Source of the DNA: DAOSEC01 sp035362935
GTDB lineage: Bacteria > Bacillota_I > Bacilli_A > ML615J-28 > CAG-313
Reading direction: 5' to 3'
Length of the DNA: 64,000 nt
Assembly: GCA_035362935.1 (NCBI GenBank)
Contig: DAOSEC010000009.1
Span: 1-64,000, forward strand
Positions 43,271 to 52,151 of this stretch are shown here, in pieces (position 1 is the first letter of the stretch; the number at the start of each line of letters is the position of its first letter). The position numbers were made by a program, and so were the translations under genes. Below the pieces are notes generated by a model. The model had not been told where the DNA came from. It worked only from the letters and a program-made list of their open reading frames with translations, and did not search any database.

Positions 43271-43282
43271 CGAGCTCTTATC
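43252..43282 (+). terminator. Hairpin after the ATPase gene
   Basis: A 10-bp stem (43252-43261 with 43270-43279) encloses the stop codon. It has almost no T tail, so termination may be partial and the HD gene may be partly co-transcribed. Confidence 0.55.
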
Positions 43283-43307
43283 GAATAGTATACTAGAGGT
43301 AGTCATA

Positions 43308-43910
43308 ATGAACAAAATCGAACAAATGATTGTAGAACAAGTGAATCAGATATTAAAATACGATTCAAGTGGACATAATATGGACCATATAATGAGGGTC
43401 TATCATATGGCTTTACAGATATCAAACAAAGAAGGAGGAGACGTTGCTTTGATTGGAATTGCATCTCTTCTTCATGATGTGGATGATAGTAAGTTAGTAG
43501 CCTCATCGACAGAAGATTTGGAAAATGCAACTAGGATTATGAATCTGGTTGGTTTACCTCAAGAAGACATTATGAAGGTAAAACAGATCATTCATGAGAT
43601 CTCCTATACGAAACAAGTATCAGGGGTTAAGACTTCATCCACTGAAGCAAAGATTGTTCAGGATGCGGATCGATTGGATGCGATTGGAGCCATCGGTATC
43701 GCAAGAACGTTTGCGTATGGTGGATCAAATAATCGTCCTTTGTTTGATGGTACCAATTCAAGTAGCTTAACACATTTTTACGATAAATTACTGAAACTGC
43801 ATAATTTGATGAATACAGAGTATGCAAGAGAACTTGCGAAACGAAGACAGGAGTTTCTAGTGGTTTATTTAGATCAACTTCATAAAGAATTAAACGAATC
43901 AAAAGGGTAG
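43308..43910 (+). CDS. HD-domain phosphohydrolase
   Basis: The 200-aa helical protein has the HD metal ligands: DSSGHNMDHIMRV (first His), SLLHDVDD (HD pair) and VQDADRLDAIGAIGIART (distal Asp). It resembles the YedJ/YpgQ-type HD hydrolases, which act on nucleotides. It lies 37 bases after the ATPase gene behind AGAGGT and is closed by its own hairpin. Confidence 0.85.
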   Translation: MNKIEQMIVEQVNQILKYDSSGHNMDHIMRVYHMALQISNKEGGDVALIGIASLLHDVDDSKLVASSTEDLENATRIMNLVGLPQEDIMKVKQIIHEISYTKQVSGVKTSSTEAKIVQDADRLDAIGAIGIARTFAYGGSNNRPLFDGTNSSSLTHFYDKLLKLHNLMNTEYARELAKRRQEFLVVYLDQLHKELNESKG

Positions 43911-43926
43911 GAATCATTCCTACCCT
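43904..43926. terminator. Hairpin between convergent HD and GNAT genes
   Basis: A nearly perfect palindrome (AGGGTAGGAAT / ATTCCTACCCT) overlaps the HD stop. No long T tract on either strand. Confidence 0.5.
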
Positions 43927-43932
43927 AATCTA

Positions 43933-45054
43933 CTATATAATTGGTTTTGTCCAAGAACGTCTTGCTTTGTGTTGTTCCACCTCAAAGTCTTTCCATTGGG
44001 ATAATACCTTATTGTTTACTTCAAGTTCAGGACCAGTTTCAGCAACTCGAACACCATTTTTAATCGATGCTTTTAATCCTTCAGCCAGTAATAAGGCGTT
44101 GACACCTCGGCCTTGATATTCTGGTTTTACTGCGATTAAACCCATCTCGAGTGTATCATGGTGCTTGATTGTACGCATCATACGATACCATCCAAGTGGG
44201 AATAATTTTCCATTTGATTTTTTTACTGCCTCAGCAAACGATGGGAAGGATAGTCCAAACCCGATCAGTTCATCGGATTGACTACGAACAAAGATAACAT
44301 AGTCTAAGTTAACTAGCATCACAAATTGTTTGATAAAGAGTTCAATTTGATTGTCGGTTAATGGTACTACGCCATATAAAGGAGCAAATGCCACATTGTA
44401 TAGTTTTAATGCCTCACGTGCAAGTGGAATTGCTTCTTTTCTTGTTTTTGCCTTAATTAGCTTATAACCATAACGTTTGATGGTAAGTTCTGAGATTCGC
44501 TCTAATCGTTCAATTGAATTTGCAGGTATAAAGACTTTATATTCAATCCAATCGGCGTCTTTTACAAACCCGAGCTCTTCCATGTGTCTTACATAATATG
44601 GATGATTGTAATAGGTAATAAAGAGGTTCATTTGATCAAACCCGCGGATTAACATCCCTTGTTTGTCCAAGTCACAAAATCCGAGGGGTCCAATGATTTC
44701 ATTCATTCCTTGAGATTTTGCCCAGTCTGTGACCGTGTTCATCAATGCTTTTGTCACTTCGATGTCATCAATGACATCAAATCTTGTAAAACGTACTCGC
44801 TTTCCACCCGATAAATCATTGTGTGCATGATTGATGATTCCACCAATTCGTCCAACAATTTTTCCATCTTTATATGCCAAAAAAAATTTAGCATCGCAAT
44901 ATTCAAATGCTGGGTTCTTTTTTGGATCAAGGTTCATTATTTCATCCATCGCTAAGGATGGAACAAACTCCTTGACGTCTTTATACAGGTGTACTGGATA
45001 ATCAATAAACTGCTTTAACATACGTTTATTGTTCACTTCTTTGATTGTAATCAT
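43933..45054 (-). CDS. GNAT-superfamily acetyltransferase, large
   Basis: A 373-aa protein. The acetyl-CoA-binding core is C-terminal (LEMGLIAVKPEYQGRGVNALLLAEG), preceded by IGPLGFCDLDKQGMLIRGFD and NHPYYVRHMEELGF, which recur in a conserved group of uncharacterised Bacillota/Bacteroidota proteins. Substrate unknown. It has a consensus promoter on the minus strand and converges on the HD gene. Confidence 0.7.
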   Translation of the reverse strand: MITIKEVNNKRMLKQFIDYPVHLYKDVKEFVPSLAMDEIMNLDPKKNPAFEYCDAKFFLAYKDGKIVGRIGGIINHAHNDLSGGKRVRFTRFDVIDDIEVTKALMNTVTDWAKSQGMNEIIGPLGFCDLDKQGMLIRGFDQMNLFITYYNHPYYVRHMEELGFVKDADWIEYKVFIPANSIERLERISELTIKRYGYKLIKAKTRKEAIPLAREALKLYNVAFAPLYGVVPLTDNQIELFIKQFVMLVNLDYVIFVRSQSDELIGFGLSFPSFAEAVKKSNGKLFPLGWYRMMRTIKHHDTLEMGLIAVKPEYQGRGVNALLLAEGLKASIKNGVRVAETGPELEVNNKVLSQWKDFEVEQHKARRSWTKPII

Positions 45055-45074
45055 GTTCTCACGCTCCTTGTCAT

Positions 45075-45103
45075 ATTATACGCTATAACAATAAAATTGT
45101 AAA
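45075..45103 (-). promoter_or_regulatory. Promoter of the large GNAT gene
   Basis: On the minus strand, TTTACA (45103-45098), 17-bp spacer and TATAAT (45080-45075). Confidence 0.7.
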
Positions 45104-45209
45104 ATTATTTTTCAGTATTGTACTACAAAATGAGTATTTTTTTGAACTATGGTGGGTAATTATGTTATAATAAAAGTGGCATAAGCCAGTAAGAAAGAGG
45201 TGGAAATGT

Positions 45210-45701
45210 TTGAAAGAGATCAATATTGCTAACTGGAATCACAATGCGTTCACTTTGTTTGACAAAGATTGGGGACTTGTCACAGCAGGTACAAGTGATG
45301 CGTTTAATACTATGACCATTAGTTGGGGTAGTTTAGGCATCTTATGGAATAAAAAAATTGTCACAATATATATTCGTCCAACAAGATATACATACAAGTT
45401 TATGGAATCGAATGATTATTTTACGCTATCCTTTTATACAGAGAATTATAAAGATACGCTTTTTATGCTAGGCACGAAATCAGGAAAAGAATACCCAAAA
45501 GTAAAAGAAAGCAAACTTCATCCAATCCCGTGTCAAGAAAGCATTACATTTAAAGAGGCAAAATGTACGCTTTTATGTAAAAAAATATATCACTATGACA
45601 TTTCACCCCTACAATTCCAAGACCCAACTCTAGACAAAAATTATCCAAAGTTGGATTATCACCGAGCTTATATTGGAGAAATCATCGCCATTTATGAGTA
45701 A
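45210..45701 (+). CDS. Flavin reductase-like / FMN-binding split-barrel protein
   Basis: The 163-aa protein fits the flavin-reductase-like FMN-binding family: WGLVTAGTSDAFNTMTISWG, VTIYIRPTRYTYKFME and FTLSFYTENYKD follow the split-barrel layout. The partner and reaction are unknown. The start is TTG at 45210, six bases after AGAGGTGG; an ATG at 45206 is out of frame and closes after eight codons. Single gene with a terminator. Confidence 0.8.
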   Translation: MKEINIANWNHNAFTLFDKDWGLVTAGTSDAFNTMTISWGSLGILWNKKIVTIYIRPTRYTYKFMESNDYFTLSFYTENYKDTLFMLGTKSGKEYPKVKESKLHPIPCQESITFKEAKCTLLCKKIYHYDISPLQFQDPTLDKNYPKLDYHRAYIGEIIAIYE

Positions 45702-45708
45702 GCATGTA

Positions 45709-45743
45709 AAAGATAGCAATCACAAGTGATTTCTATCTTTTTT
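45709..45743 (+). terminator. Terminator after the flavin-reductase-like gene
   Basis: AAAGATAG.AATCAC pairs with GTGATT.CTATCTTT around AA, with one mismatch, then T. Confidence 0.85.
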
Positions 45744-45810
45744 AGATATTTTTCCAATAAAAGTGGATCCTTGTTTGTTTAATAGGTGAATGATGTTTTT
45801 TTAGGTCGAT

Positions 45811-45829
45811 TGTGATATAATGAGTTTGA
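45811..45829 (+). promoter_or_regulatory. Promoter of the first sigma-factor gene
   Basis: TGTGATATAATGAGTTTGA contains an extended -10 (TGA-TATAAT, 45816-45821). It matches the sequence before the second sigma gene at 18 of 19 bases. No clear -35. Confidence 0.65.
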
Positions 45830-45847
45830 AAAAGAGGGTTGAAACGT

Positions 45848-46363
45848 ATGGAAAGAACAATCGATCAGTACGTACAAATGTTAAAAAATGGAGACAACGA
45901 TGCATTTGATTATATTTACTATGAAACAAAGAATGCGGTATTTATGGTCATTGTATCGATATTAAAGGATAAGTCGTTAGCAGAAGATATTATGCAAGAT
46001 ACCTATATGCAAATGATTAAATCGCTTGATCGGTATCAAATGGGAACCAACTTCAAAAATTGGATTGTCACAATGGCGCGTAATCTTGCGATTAACGAGT
46101 ACAATAAACGCAAAAAGACCATACTGGTTGATGCAACCGAAGATCAAAGCATCCTAGGCCAAGCAATGACACCGCAAGATAAACACGAGTATTTCATCGA
46201 TGATGTGCTAAATCTTTTAGATGAAACGGAACGCCAAGTTGTAATGCTACGTATTGTGGAAAACTATTTACATAAAGATATCGCTAAAATATTAGATATG
46301 CCACTAGGGACAGTGCTATGGATATATCAAAAAGCAATTAAAAAAGTCAAAAAAATGCTATAG
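45848..46363 (+). CDS. ECF-type RNA polymerase sigma factor (first copy)
   Basis: The 171-aa protein has sigma region 2 (SLAEDIMQDTYMQMIKSLDR, then NFKNWIVTMARNLAINEYNK) and region 4 (LDETERQVVMLRIVENYLHK, then DIAKILDMPLGTVLWIYQKA). It is a paralog of the sigma encoded at 57710. The ATG at 45848 follows GAGGG; a TTG at 45839 overlaps that site. The membrane protein encoded 16 bases downstream is its likely anti-sigma factor. Confidence 0.9.
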   Translation: MERTIDQYVQMLKNGDNDAFDYIYYETKNAVFMVIVSILKDKSLAEDIMQDTYMQMIKSLDRYQMGTNFKNWIVTMARNLAINEYNKRKKTILVDATEDQSILGQAMTPQDKHEYFIDDVLNLLDETERQVVMLRIVENYLHKDIAKILDMPLGTVLWIYQKAIKKVKKML

Positions 46364-46379
46364 AAAGGTGGGATGAGGT

Positions 46380-47804
46380 ATGAAATTAAACGATCTAAAG
46401 AAAAAGTTAAAAGCAGAAGTAGAAACCTATGTTCCAGATATCATCAATAAAGTCAAACCATCATCACACGATTTGCCAAGTTACAAAGACCACTTAGAAA
46501 TCATCGAAGCTCCAAAGAAACAGACGCCATTTTGGACAAAACGCTTTGCGTTGCAACTTACAAGTTTGGTGTTGATGGTAGTTCTATCGGTTTCCATAAT
46601 CATAGGATCGTTATCACCACAAGAAGCAGTGATGTCCAAAGAAGAGTTTGAAGAAGCAATGACGGAACTTGTCAATGTGGAAGTAAATCTTTGGGATTAT
46701 TTACCAACCGTTTTAAGTCCACAAGAAAGCGGAATGCCAACAAGTTATATGGCTATGTCAGTTTTAAGTCCAATCGGTCGACCAGCTTCAGTTGGCAGAC
46801 CAGAGATGAACGAAAACGAACGTCTTGCGAGTAGACAGTTAGCCAACATTCAAAACCTAATTCAAGCGATTGACATTGAAATGAAACGCATCAATGAGTT
46901 TAATGATAGTAGGTTATCGGTATTAGACAAGGCAAAATCCGAATTTAACCGAAAAAATGGAAAAGCTCAACTATCGTTTGATGTAAATAACCGTCGAGTT
47001 GAAGTGTTAATTGAATCCAAAAATAAAGTAAATCTAAAAGCAACATTACCTGTTGCTACCTATGAGCTTCAATTAGAACAAACCAATCATATCCAAAAAT
47101 TTAAAGGATCAATAGTCTATCAAAACGGACAACAAATCACCTTTGAACTAAGTGAAGAAGAACAAGTGATATCATATGTTGGATTAGAACAAGCAAAACG
47201 ATTGCGTTTTACCAACGTGGATAATATGATAATTGGTGAATTCTTAGAATTTGTAGTGTTGAATGGAAGTTCACAGTTAACAAACAAAGCAATGATCCAA
47301 GTCGATTCAAACCACACATATGTAATCACAGACTATCCACTATTAGAAGAACAAACAGAAGCAGATGTCTATGAGATTGAAGTATACGACAATGAAACAG
47401 GTGATTTTATTCTATCGAAAATCGTACTTGGAGATTTGGAAGTATATCGTTTTGATTTTGATGCATTATCTGGATTTGATACAGTTACGTATCATCAAAT
47501 TGGAGCAGGAGTGAATGCAAGAAAAGAATTTCGTGTTGATGGAGTTCGATTTGAAGACACCAATCAATATGCGATTGTTCATCGTGCATTAGCGATTCGT
47601 ACTGTAGGAAATTCACGATTTGGTGTGACACGATATGTTTTAATTCCATACTTGCTTGTTGAAAAATCCTATTTCGATGTAAATGGACTTCCATCACCAT
47701 TTGTAAATGGTGAAGTTGATATCTATGATATCATAATAAAACTTGAACAATTAGATGTAAAATATCAGATATTTATGAGTGAAGAATCTAGTTTTGAAAG
47801 TTGA
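46380..47804 (+). CDS. Membrane-anchored anti-sigma factor-like protein (first copy)
   Basis: A 474-aa single-pass protein: cytoplasmic N-terminal ~55 residues (LKKKLKAEVETYVPDIINKV), one membrane helix (~57-77), then a ~390-residue external domain rich in beta strands. The N-terminal helix resembles that of the second anti-sigma (IKKILKNHIVNTTPNIHHLI). The position after a sigma gene and the topology indicate an anti-sigma/sensor. The ectodomain is unlike that of the second copy and has no poly-acidic tail. The signal sensed is unknown. Terminator at 47825. Confidence 0.7.
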   Translation: MKLNDLKKKLKAEVETYVPDIINKVKPSSHDLPSYKDHLEIIEAPKKQTPFWTKRFALQLTSLVLMVVLSVSIIIGSLSPQEAVMSKEEFEEAMTELVNVEVNLWDYLPTVLSPQESGMPTSYMAMSVLSPIGRPASVGRPEMNENERLASRQLANIQNLIQAIDIEMKRINEFNDSRLSVLDKAKSEFNRKNGKAQLSFDVNNRRVEVLIESKNKVNLKATLPVATYELQLEQTNHIQKFKGSIVYQNGQQITFELSEEEQVISYVGLEQAKRLRFTNVDNMIIGEFLEFVVLNGSSQLTNKAMIQVDSNHTYVITDYPLLEEQTEADVYEIEVYDNETGDFILSKIVLGDLEVYRFDFDALSGFDTVTYHQIGAGVNARKEFRVDGVRFEDTNQYAIVHRALAIRTVGNSRFGVTRYVLIPYLLVEKSYFDVNGLPSPFVNGEVDIYDIIIKLEQLDVKYQIFMSEESSFES

Positions 47805-47824
47805 ACAATGTAAGATGATAACTA

Positions 47825-47852
47825 AAGTAGAAGGGTGACCTTCTACTTTTTC
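47825..47852 (+). terminator. Terminator after the first sigma/anti-sigma operon
   Basis: AAGTAGAAGG pairs with CCTTCTACTT, then TTT. Confidence 0.9.
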
Positions 47853-47883
47853 ATATAAAAAAAGTGATTATTTATTGGAACTG

Positions 47884-47892
47884 TGATACAAT
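47884..47892 (+). promoter_or_regulatory. Extended -10 before alkD
   Basis: TGA followed by TACAAT (47887-47892). Confidence 0.5.
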
Positions 47893-47929
47893 AGGACTAA
47901 CAAATCACATATAAGTGAGGTGAGGCATT

Positions 47930-48601
47930 ATGACGATGGATCAAGTACTAACTTACTTTGAAGAACGAGGTACAGAATCTCGTATCAAACATTTGGTGCG
48001 TGATGGTGTAACGCAAACTTGTTTTGGTGTACCAATGACGGATTTAAGAACTCTTGCGAAGAAAATCAAATGCAATCACGAATTAGGAATGGAATTATGG
48101 AAAAGCAAGTATTTCGAAGCGATGCTACTTGCTTGTATGATTATGGATGGAACGTTATTTTCCGAAGATGAATTACACCAAATGGTTGAGGAAATCAATC
48201 ATTGGTTACTAATCGACTTTTTTGTTCGTTATGTCGTACTTTCCTCACCTGAACTTGATATTGTCTCAAAAAAATGGATGAATCACTCTTGCTTTTTGGT
48301 AGGACGTGCAGGATGGATGATTGAAGTTGAAAAAATCATCAATCATGTTGAACCTGTTTCCAACTATGAAGCATTGTTAGACGATATTAAGCATAAAATG
48401 AAGTACGCACCAGTTAAGAAACAAGAAGCGATGAACCGGATGCTGGTTGAAATTGCGACTCGTAAGAACGAATATTATCATCAAGCAATTGAGATTGCAA
48501 CTACAATTGGCCCACTTGATGATAAACCCGTTAAAAAAGGATGTATCTCAAGTTATGCTCCAATATGGATCGCATCCATTTTAAATAAAAAAGACAACTA
48601 A
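47930..48601 (+). CDS. AlkD-like DNA alkylation repair protein
   Basis: The 223-aa all-helical protein matches the AlkD/DNA_alkylation family of HEAT-like DNA glycosylases: FGVPMTDLRTLAKKIK, LWKSKYFEAMLLACMIMD, NHWLLIDFFVRYVV. These remove positively charged alkylated bases such as 3-methyladenine and 7-methylguanine. The usual catalytic Trp/Asp residues were not checked one by one. RBS GAGGTGAGG. The Trx-CcdA gene follows after 18 bases. Confidence 0.8.
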   Translation: MTMDQVLTYFEERGTESRIKHLVRDGVTQTCFGVPMTDLRTLAKKIKCNHELGMELWKSKYFEAMLLACMIMDGTLFSEDELHQMVEEINHWLLIDFFVRYVVLSSPELDIVSKKWMNHSCFLVGRAGWMIEVEKIINHVEPVSNYEALLDDIKHKMKYAPVKKQEAMNRMLVEIATRKNEYYHQAIEIATTIGPLDDKPVKKGCISSYAPIWIASILNKKDN

Positions 48602-48619
48602 TGGAAACAGGAGACTCTC

Positions 48620-49759
48620 ATGAAAAAAATATTTTATGTCATAATTGCGATGGTGCTACTAGCCATAGGAATTTCTAACAACCTAACTCTTGCATCAGAA
48701 GAAACACCACAAGCAGTTTATTTTTACTCACCAACTTGTTCCACTTGTGCTCAGTGGGGGCCTTATATGGATCAAATCATCGAATTAGGTGTTAATCTTG
48801 AAAAGGTTAGCACAATGACCCAAGAAGGTTACCGTTTGTTTGAAGATTATAAGCTAACCTATTTGGTTCCAAGAAACGAAGGAACGGTTCCGTTGCTTTT
48901 TGTTGGAGATGAGTTTTACGGTTTTGAAGACTTTGATACGGTCAAACAATTGATATCATCTCAAGAAATCATTGCATTAGCCAATACCCCATTAAAACCG
49001 CTTCAAAGTAGCAATCCTCAAACCATTGCTGGATTTGTTGGGTTTTTATATGTTGTATTTTCTGGGTTGTTAGATGGATTTAACCCGTGTGCAATTGCTA
49101 TGTTATTACTATTTATATCCTTGCTTGGATTTTCGAAAGATAAAAAGATTTTAATAGGAGTTAGCATTTCGTATATTGCGGCATTGTTTTTAACTTATTT
49201 TGCGTTAGGAACATTCTTGTTCCAATTCTTGCACTTGTTTAACTTTGCTAGTTTAACGATATTTTTAAACATATTTATATTAGTATTATGCTCGATTCTA
49301 TTCTTATTTAACTTATATGATTTCTTTATGAGTCGTAAAAACCGTTTTGATAAGATTAAGAATCAATTGCCAAAAGGGTTAAAACGATTCAATCAAAACA
49401 TCATTCGTACGTTTACCAAAAAGATGAAAGAAGGAAGCATCGCAGTTTACTTCTTAGCTTTTTTACTTGGGGTTATTATCTCGTTTACAGAATTTTTATG
49501 TACGGGTCAAGTCTATTTACCAGTCATTATCAGTTTGATTCAGTTTAGTGAAGATTTTCAACTTGGTGCATATTTGTATTTAATTGTGTATAACTTTATG
49601 TTTGTACTGCCTTTGATCGTCATTACTGTGTTCGCCGTGAAATCAAAATCAGTTATGGCTGCTAGTGAAAAAATTAGAGAAAAGATGTATTTAATTAAGT
49701 TAATCAATGCATTGCTTTTCTTAGCAATCGTGATTTACTATATCTTTAAGTTAGTGTAG
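48620..49759 (+). CDS. Thioredoxin-CcdA fusion, membrane thiol-disulfide protein
   Basis: A 379-aa membrane protein. A signal peptide (~1-25) is followed by an external thioredoxin-like domain with CSTC (FYSPTCSTCAQW) and the cis-Pro segment GTVPLLFVGDEF. A CcdA/DsbD-like membrane domain follows, with two conserved cysteines in DGFNPCAIAMLL and FTEFLCTGQVYLP and about six helices. It probably carries reducing power across the membrane to external proteins, with donor and acceptor domains in one chain. AlkD lies upstream and a small unknown gene 7 bases downstream. Confidence 0.85.
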   Translation: MKKIFYVIIAMVLLAIGISNNLTLASEETPQAVYFYSPTCSTCAQWGPYMDQIIELGVNLEKVSTMTQEGYRLFEDYKLTYLVPRNEGTVPLLFVGDEFYGFEDFDTVKQLISSQEIIALANTPLKPLQSSNPQTIAGFVGFLYVVFSGLLDGFNPCAIAMLLLFISLLGFSKDKKILIGVSISYIAALFLTYFALGTFLFQFLHLFNFASLTIFLNIFILVLCSILFLFNLYDFFMSRKNRFDKIKNQLPKGLKRFNQNIIRTFTKKMKEGSIAVYFLAFLLGVIISFTEFLCTGQVYLPVIISLIQFSEDFQLGAYLYLIVYNFMFVLPLIVITVFAVKSKSVMAASEKIREKMYLIKLINALLFLAIVIYYIFKLV

Positions 49760-49766
49760 GTGGAGT

Positions 49767-50063
49767 ATGAAAGACTGGGTCAAAATAATCAATTCGGAAG
49801 GAATTACGGTGTTTTCTGGCAATATTCTCGATTTGCCACTTAAGAATGATTACGTTATCAAACGGAGCATTGAACTCTTTGATGATGCGGATCCTTGTAT
49901 CATTCATCGTTCTTATGTTATTCGTAAAGTAGTTGACGAAATCAAAATAATGCTTAAGGTCAAAGATCAAACAGGAATCGCTCTTTCCCCATATAAAGAT
50001 CAATTATCGTTTCTTCAGTTTGAAGATCTCACAAAGCTAACCATCTATTTTGGGGTGAAGTAA
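49767..50063 (+). CDS. Conserved-looking small protein of unknown function
   Basis: A 98-aa soluble protein rich in Ile, Asp and Lys (MKDWVKIINSEGITVFSGNI onward). I recognise no family. It has no cysteine pair, signal peptide or membrane helix (one Cys, in DPCIIH). It is placed exactly between the Trx-CcdA gene (7-base gap) and the GH18 gene (stop directly followed by ATG), so it is almost certainly translated as part of the operon. RBS GGTGGAG. Confidence 0.6.
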   Translation: MKDWVKIINSEGITVFSGNILDLPLKNDYVIKRSIELFDDADPCIIHRSYVIRKVVDEIKIMLKVKDQTGIALSPYKDQLSFLQFEDLTKLTIYFGVK

Positions 50064-51080
50064 ATGTATATAGTAGGATATTTATATGAAAAATCATCAT
50101 GGAATCCGAAGGATGAACACTTTAGTGATTTAACGCATTTGTTTTATAGCTTTGCTAAAATCAAAGATGAATCAGGTAGTGTATATGAAGAGTTTACACA
50201 AGCACACCAACTAAAAGAACTTAAAGAAAACCATCCGAAGTTAAAAGTAGTGCTATCGATTGGAGGTTGGGGTGCTGGTTATTTTTCTGAGACCGCAGCC
50301 AATCCAAGTTCTTTGAGAACGTTTTGTGAATCGACAATTGCTTTAATCGAAACGTATCATTTTGATGGGATCGACCTTGATTGGGAATACCCTTGTACAA
50401 GCGTTGCTGGCATCAAAAGTTCTCGTGATGATAGAGTAAATTTTACGAATATGTTGTTTGAACTAAAGGCCGCACTCCATCAACTAAGTCTTAAGACAAA
50501 GAAAAAATACGTGTTAACCGCTGCATTTGGTGCTTTAATGGGAGATGGACACTCTGTAGAGCTTGATAAAGTCATGTCATTACTCGATTTTGTCAATGTG
50601 ATGACATACGATTTGACAACAAATGGAATCGCAAGTCACAACACGAATCTATATGCATCTCCTCGAACCAATCAAATAGGAAGTGCAGATTATATTCAAA
50701 CATTCATTGATCATGGCGTTGATCCATCTCAATTGTTATTAGGAATTGCCTTTTATGCAAGAAAGCAAGATCAAGTTGTATTTGAAAAAGATATTTTAGG
50801 AAGTAAAGTCTTAGGCAATAGTTTTGGGTCTGCAACATATACCAAAATAAAAGAAGAACTACTAAACAATCCCCTTTATTCCTATGGATATGATGAGGAA
50901 GCTCAAGCTCCGTATTTGTTTGGAGATCACGAATTCTATTCGTATGACGATGAACGTTCGATTAAAGAAAAAGTTAACTATGTTAAGAAAATGGGGCTAA
51001 AAGGCGTGTTCTTTTGGCAATACGCATCGGATCACACACACACACTCATAAAAGCAATCACGAAGGCTCGTCAAGAATAG
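50064..51080 (+). CDS. GH18 family chitinase-like hydrolase
   Basis: The 338-aa TIM-barrel protein has the GH18 signature DGIDLDWEYP with catalytic Glu108, SIGGWG in strand 3, MTYDL and the final FFWQYASD. It has no signal peptide, so it acts inside the cell, perhaps on imported chito-oligosaccharides or other GlcNAc glycans. The start is immediately after the stop of the preceding small gene. Product spectrum is unknown. Confidence 0.9.
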   Translation: MYIVGYLYEKSSWNPKDEHFSDLTHLFYSFAKIKDESGSVYEEFTQAHQLKELKENHPKLKVVLSIGGWGAGYFSETAANPSSLRTFCESTIALIETYHFDGIDLDWEYPCTSVAGIKSSRDDRVNFTNMLFELKAALHQLSLKTKKKYVLTAAFGALMGDGHSVELDKVMSLLDFVNVMTYDLTTNGIASHNTNLYASPRTNQIGSADYIQTFIDHGVDPSQLLLGIAFYARKQDQVVFEKDILGSKVLGNSFGSATYTKIKEELLNNPLYSYGYDEEAQAPYLFGDHEFYSYDDERSIKEKVNYVKKMGLKGVFFWQYASDHTHTLIKAITKARQE

Positions 51081-51088
51081 TGTTTTCA

Positions 51089-51117
51089 TTGACAGCACAA
51101 GTACTCTTTGATACAAT
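51089..51117 (+). promoter_or_regulatory. Promoter of the diacylglycerol kinase-like gene
   Basis: TTGACA (51089-51094), 17-bp spacer, TACAAT (51112-51117) preceded by TTTGA. Confidence 0.8.
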
Positions 51118-51144
51118 AGTCATTGACTAAAAGGTAGGTAATCT

Positions 51145-52044
51145 ATGAAACATTATTTTGTGTTAAATCCGAATGCAGGATTTGAAGACTCTACAAAATA
51201 CTTAATCCCTCAAATAGAACAAGCATTTTTAAACCGCACAGACACCTATGAGATTTATTTAACAAAAGGCGTAGGAGATGCGAAAAACTATGTTCAGTCT
51301 GTTTGTAAACGACTGAGTGAACCAACAAGATTTTATGCTGGTGGTGGAGATGGGACCGTGAATGAAGTAGCAAGTGGTCTTGTTGGATGCAAGTACGCAG
51401 CGATGGGAATCATACCAGTTGGTTCATGTTGCGACTTTGTGAAATCATTAAAAGATCGTCAATTCAAAGACATTGAACGCCAAATCACTGGTGATTTGAT
51501 GGAAGTTGATATCATTAAAGTGAACGATCATTATTCGATTAATGTTGCGAATATCGGATTTGATTCAAATGTCGTAGAACGAGCAGCGCTCTATCGTCAT
51601 AAAATGCCTGTGAAAAAGGCGTATGACAAATCGATTTTATGGAACTTGCTTTTCCGTTATGACAATGAATTTACCCTTACGATTGAAGACGAAGTTGTAT
51701 ATTCAGGAAAATATTTACTCACAGCATTTGCGAATGGTACGGTTTATGGTGGAGGATATTATTGTGCCCCGACAGCAAAAACAACCGACGGTTTGATTGA
51801 TGTTGTAATGGTGCGTAAGATTCCAAGATACAAGTTCATTAAATTGATCAAAGTATACAAAGAAGGTAAACATTTAAGTGATCCACGTCTATCGAACATT
51901 GTTTCCTTTTATCAATGTAAAAAAGCAAAAGTTACCTCAAAGACACTGATGAATGTAAGTTTAGATGGTGAACTTTACAAATGGACAGAAGTCAATGTTC
52001 AAATCTTAGAAAAAGCAATTAAGGTTATTATACCAAGAAAATGA
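51145..52044 (+). CDS. Diacylglycerol/lipid kinase (DagK/YegS family)
   Basis: The 299-aa protein has the lipid-kinase catalytic motif GGGDGTVNEVASGL, N-terminal FVLNPNAGFED and the later GTVYGGGYYCAPTA. The family phosphorylates diacylglycerol or related lipids at the membrane surface. The opening contains the NPNAG variant of the usual NPxSG. RBS AGGTAGG; own promoter and terminator. Confidence 0.88.
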   Translation: MKHYFVLNPNAGFEDSTKYLIPQIEQAFLNRTDTYEIYLTKGVGDAKNYVQSVCKRLSEPTRFYAGGGDGTVNEVASGLVGCKYAAMGIIPVGSCCDFVKSLKDRQFKDIERQITGDLMEVDIIKVNDHYSINVANIGFDSNVVERAALYRHKMPVKKAYDKSILWNLLFRYDNEFTLTIEDEVVYSGKYLLTAFANGTVYGGGYYCAPTAKTTDGLIDVVMVRKIPRYKFIKLIKVYKEGKHLSDPRLSNIVSFYQCKKAKVTSKTLMNVSLDGELYKWTEVNVQILEKAIKVIIPRK

Positions 52045-52060
52045 GTAGGACAAACACGTA

Positions 52061-52084
52061 GAAAAAGTAGTTGCCTACTTTTTC
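52061..52084 (+). terminator. Terminator after the lipid kinase gene
   Basis: GAAAAAGTAG pairs perfectly with CTACTTTTTC around TTGC. Confidence 0.8.
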
Positions 52085-52100
52085 TTATGCTTAAAAAATC

Positions 52101-52129
52101 TTGAATATTCATAATATTTATGGTAAAAT
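52101..52129 (+). promoter_or_regulatory. yebC promoter
   Basis: TTGAAT (52101-52106), 17-bp spacer, TAAAAT (52124-52129) with TGG extension. Confidence 0.7.
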
Positions 52130-52151
52130 ATGATAGGAAAAGGTGAACATT

